From NCBI GenBank assembly GCA_021827245.1, contig JAKAWN010000151.1, forward strand, positions 1 through 14,178: a stretch of 14,178 bases of DNA, read 5' to 3'. Shown here in pieces: positions 13,586-14,178 of this stretch. The notes beneath the pieces were generated by a model. It was not told the origin of the DNA and made no database searches. It was given only the letters and a program-made list of their open reading frames with translations. The first letter of the stretch is position 1, and each line of letters begins with the position of its first letter. Source of the stretch: Acidobacteriota bacterium (GTDB lineage: Bacteria > Acidobacteriota > Terriglobia > UBA7540). Position numbers and translations under genes: made by a program.

Positions 13586-14178
13586 ATGACCGAGCAAACC
13601 AAAATTCGACAGACCGAAAACGAAAGCGCAGGCCCGCAGGGGCACACAGTGAGTGCGCGCATGGGCGCTGAGAGAAACGCGAGAAAGCCCATGGTTTCAT
13701 GGGCCGCATTACTGGACGAGGCCGTTTCAAAGCCCGGCTTCATCCTTCAGGCTTATTCCCGGTTCCATAACTACAGCTTGGGAAATCAGCTTTTGGCTAT
13801 GTACCAGTGCGCGGAGCGGGCGCTCCCGCTGGGTCCTCTTGCTTCCTTCCGGAAATGGAAGGAACTTGGCCGACACGTGAAGAAGGGCGAGAAGGCTCTC
13901 GTTCTCTGCTTGCCTGTCAACTGCAAACGGACCAAAGCAGTTAAGAAGGAAGACGGCAGCGAGGAGGAAGAAGAATTCGTCTACACACATTTTTTGTGGA
14001 AGCCGCATTGGTTCGTGCTTAGCCAGACCGAAGGCGCCGACTTTCAGGCTCCGCCCATCCCGGAATGGAACGAGCAGAAGGCCCTTCAAACTCTGAACGT
14101 CGAACGGATCCCGTTTGAGGACCTGGACGGTAACACGCAGGGTTATGCCCGGCGCGGCGGCAAGATCGCCATTAACCC
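13586..14178 (+). CDS. ArdC-type anti-restriction protein, C-terminus cut by right edge
   Basis: The frame is open for 197 codons from ATG 13586, with the strong AAAAGGAGATAACAACC site, to the window end. The N-terminal ArdC/DUF1738 domain is recognisable: VSWAALLDEAVSKPG near residue 37-51, then FHNYSLGNQLLAMYQ, FRKWKELGRHVKKGEKAL, and FVLSQTEGADFQAPP after an acidic insert (DGSEEEEEF). The sequence leaves the window at GYARRGGKIAIN, just where the metalloprotease-like HExxH half is expected in this family. ArdC proteins bind single-stranded DNA and protect incoming plasmid DNA from restriction. Its nearness to a methylase/helicase defence locus suggests a mobile-element leading region. Residues 1-41 are nearly the same as those of the gene at 10785. 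Confidence 0.82.
   Translation, partial: MTEQTKIRQTENESAGPQGHTVSARMGAERNARKPMVSWAALLDEAVSKPGFILQAYSRFHNYSLGNQLLAMYQCAERALPLGPLASFRKWKELGRHVKKGEKALVLCLPVNCKRTKAVKKEDGSEEEEEFVYTHFLWKPHWFVLSQTEGADFQAPPIPEWNEQKALQTLNVERIPFEDLDGNTQGYARRGGKIAIN

Noticed and set aside
13369..13743. Minus-strand frame whose product nearly equals part of the one at 10664-10891
   Set aside because: The similarity follows from the duplicated leader DNA and is not independent evidence of a protein; both frames are antisense to the true starts.

Overview
The window looks like a chromosomal or integrated defence island of a moderately GC-rich, Gram-negative-type bacterium. The DUF433/DUF5615 and MNT/HEPN toxin-antitoxin pairs, the COG1743/COG1483-type defence genes and the abundant GTGG-footed REP hairpins that read as GTGFQPV or GTGILPV would fit Acidobacteriota, Verrucomicrobiota or Planctomycetota. 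The phylum is a guess, because no rRNA or housekeeping gene is present.

Left two thirds (10236 down to 1, all minus strand): one co-directional block of seven genes with short gaps or overlaps. In transcription order they are an SNF2-type helicase with a C-terminal DUF3883 nuclease-like domain (10236-6811), an MNT nucleotidyltransferase antitoxin (6746-6414), a HEPN protein (6424-6023), a DUF1156 adenine-type DNA methylase with a Zn-ribbon (6022-2315), a DUF433 antitoxin (2259-2002), a DUF5615 PIN-like toxin (2021-1665), and a DUF499 AAA+ ATPase that runs off the left edge (1643 to 1). Methylase, DUF499 ATPase and helicase are the core of a DISARM/BREX-like modification-based anti-phage locus. 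Two toxin-antitoxin modules are interleaved between the core genes, and the first has a good sigma70-like promoter of its own at the helicase 3' end.

The most striking observation is in the methylase. Its frame is continuous, but a complete REP-associated tyrosine transposase (RAYT) domain flanked by inverted REP hairpins sits in frame between the two cysteine pairs of the Zn-ribbon. The same gene carries about a dozen further REP hairpins, all in frame, including four tandem 27-bp units. Their stems vary with compensating changes and most have a GTGG foot. I saw no comparable cluster elsewhere in the window. The HEPN gene appears to have a one-base frameshift near its 3' end that replaces the normal C-terminus.

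Right third (10237-14178): mostly plus strand and of different character. A leader of about 260 bp plus about 40 N-terminal codons occurs twice: once before a 301-aa protein with sigma-factor-like features (10785-11690), and once before an ArdC-type anti-restriction protein cut by the right edge (13586 onward). Between them are a minus-strand alpha/beta hydrolase (12792-11992), a 90-aa plus-strand protein of unknown function (12896-13168) and a possible DUF1127-like remnant. A repeated structured leader in front of an anti-restriction gene recalls the leading region of a conjugative element, so the defence locus may sit beside, or within, an integrated mobile element.
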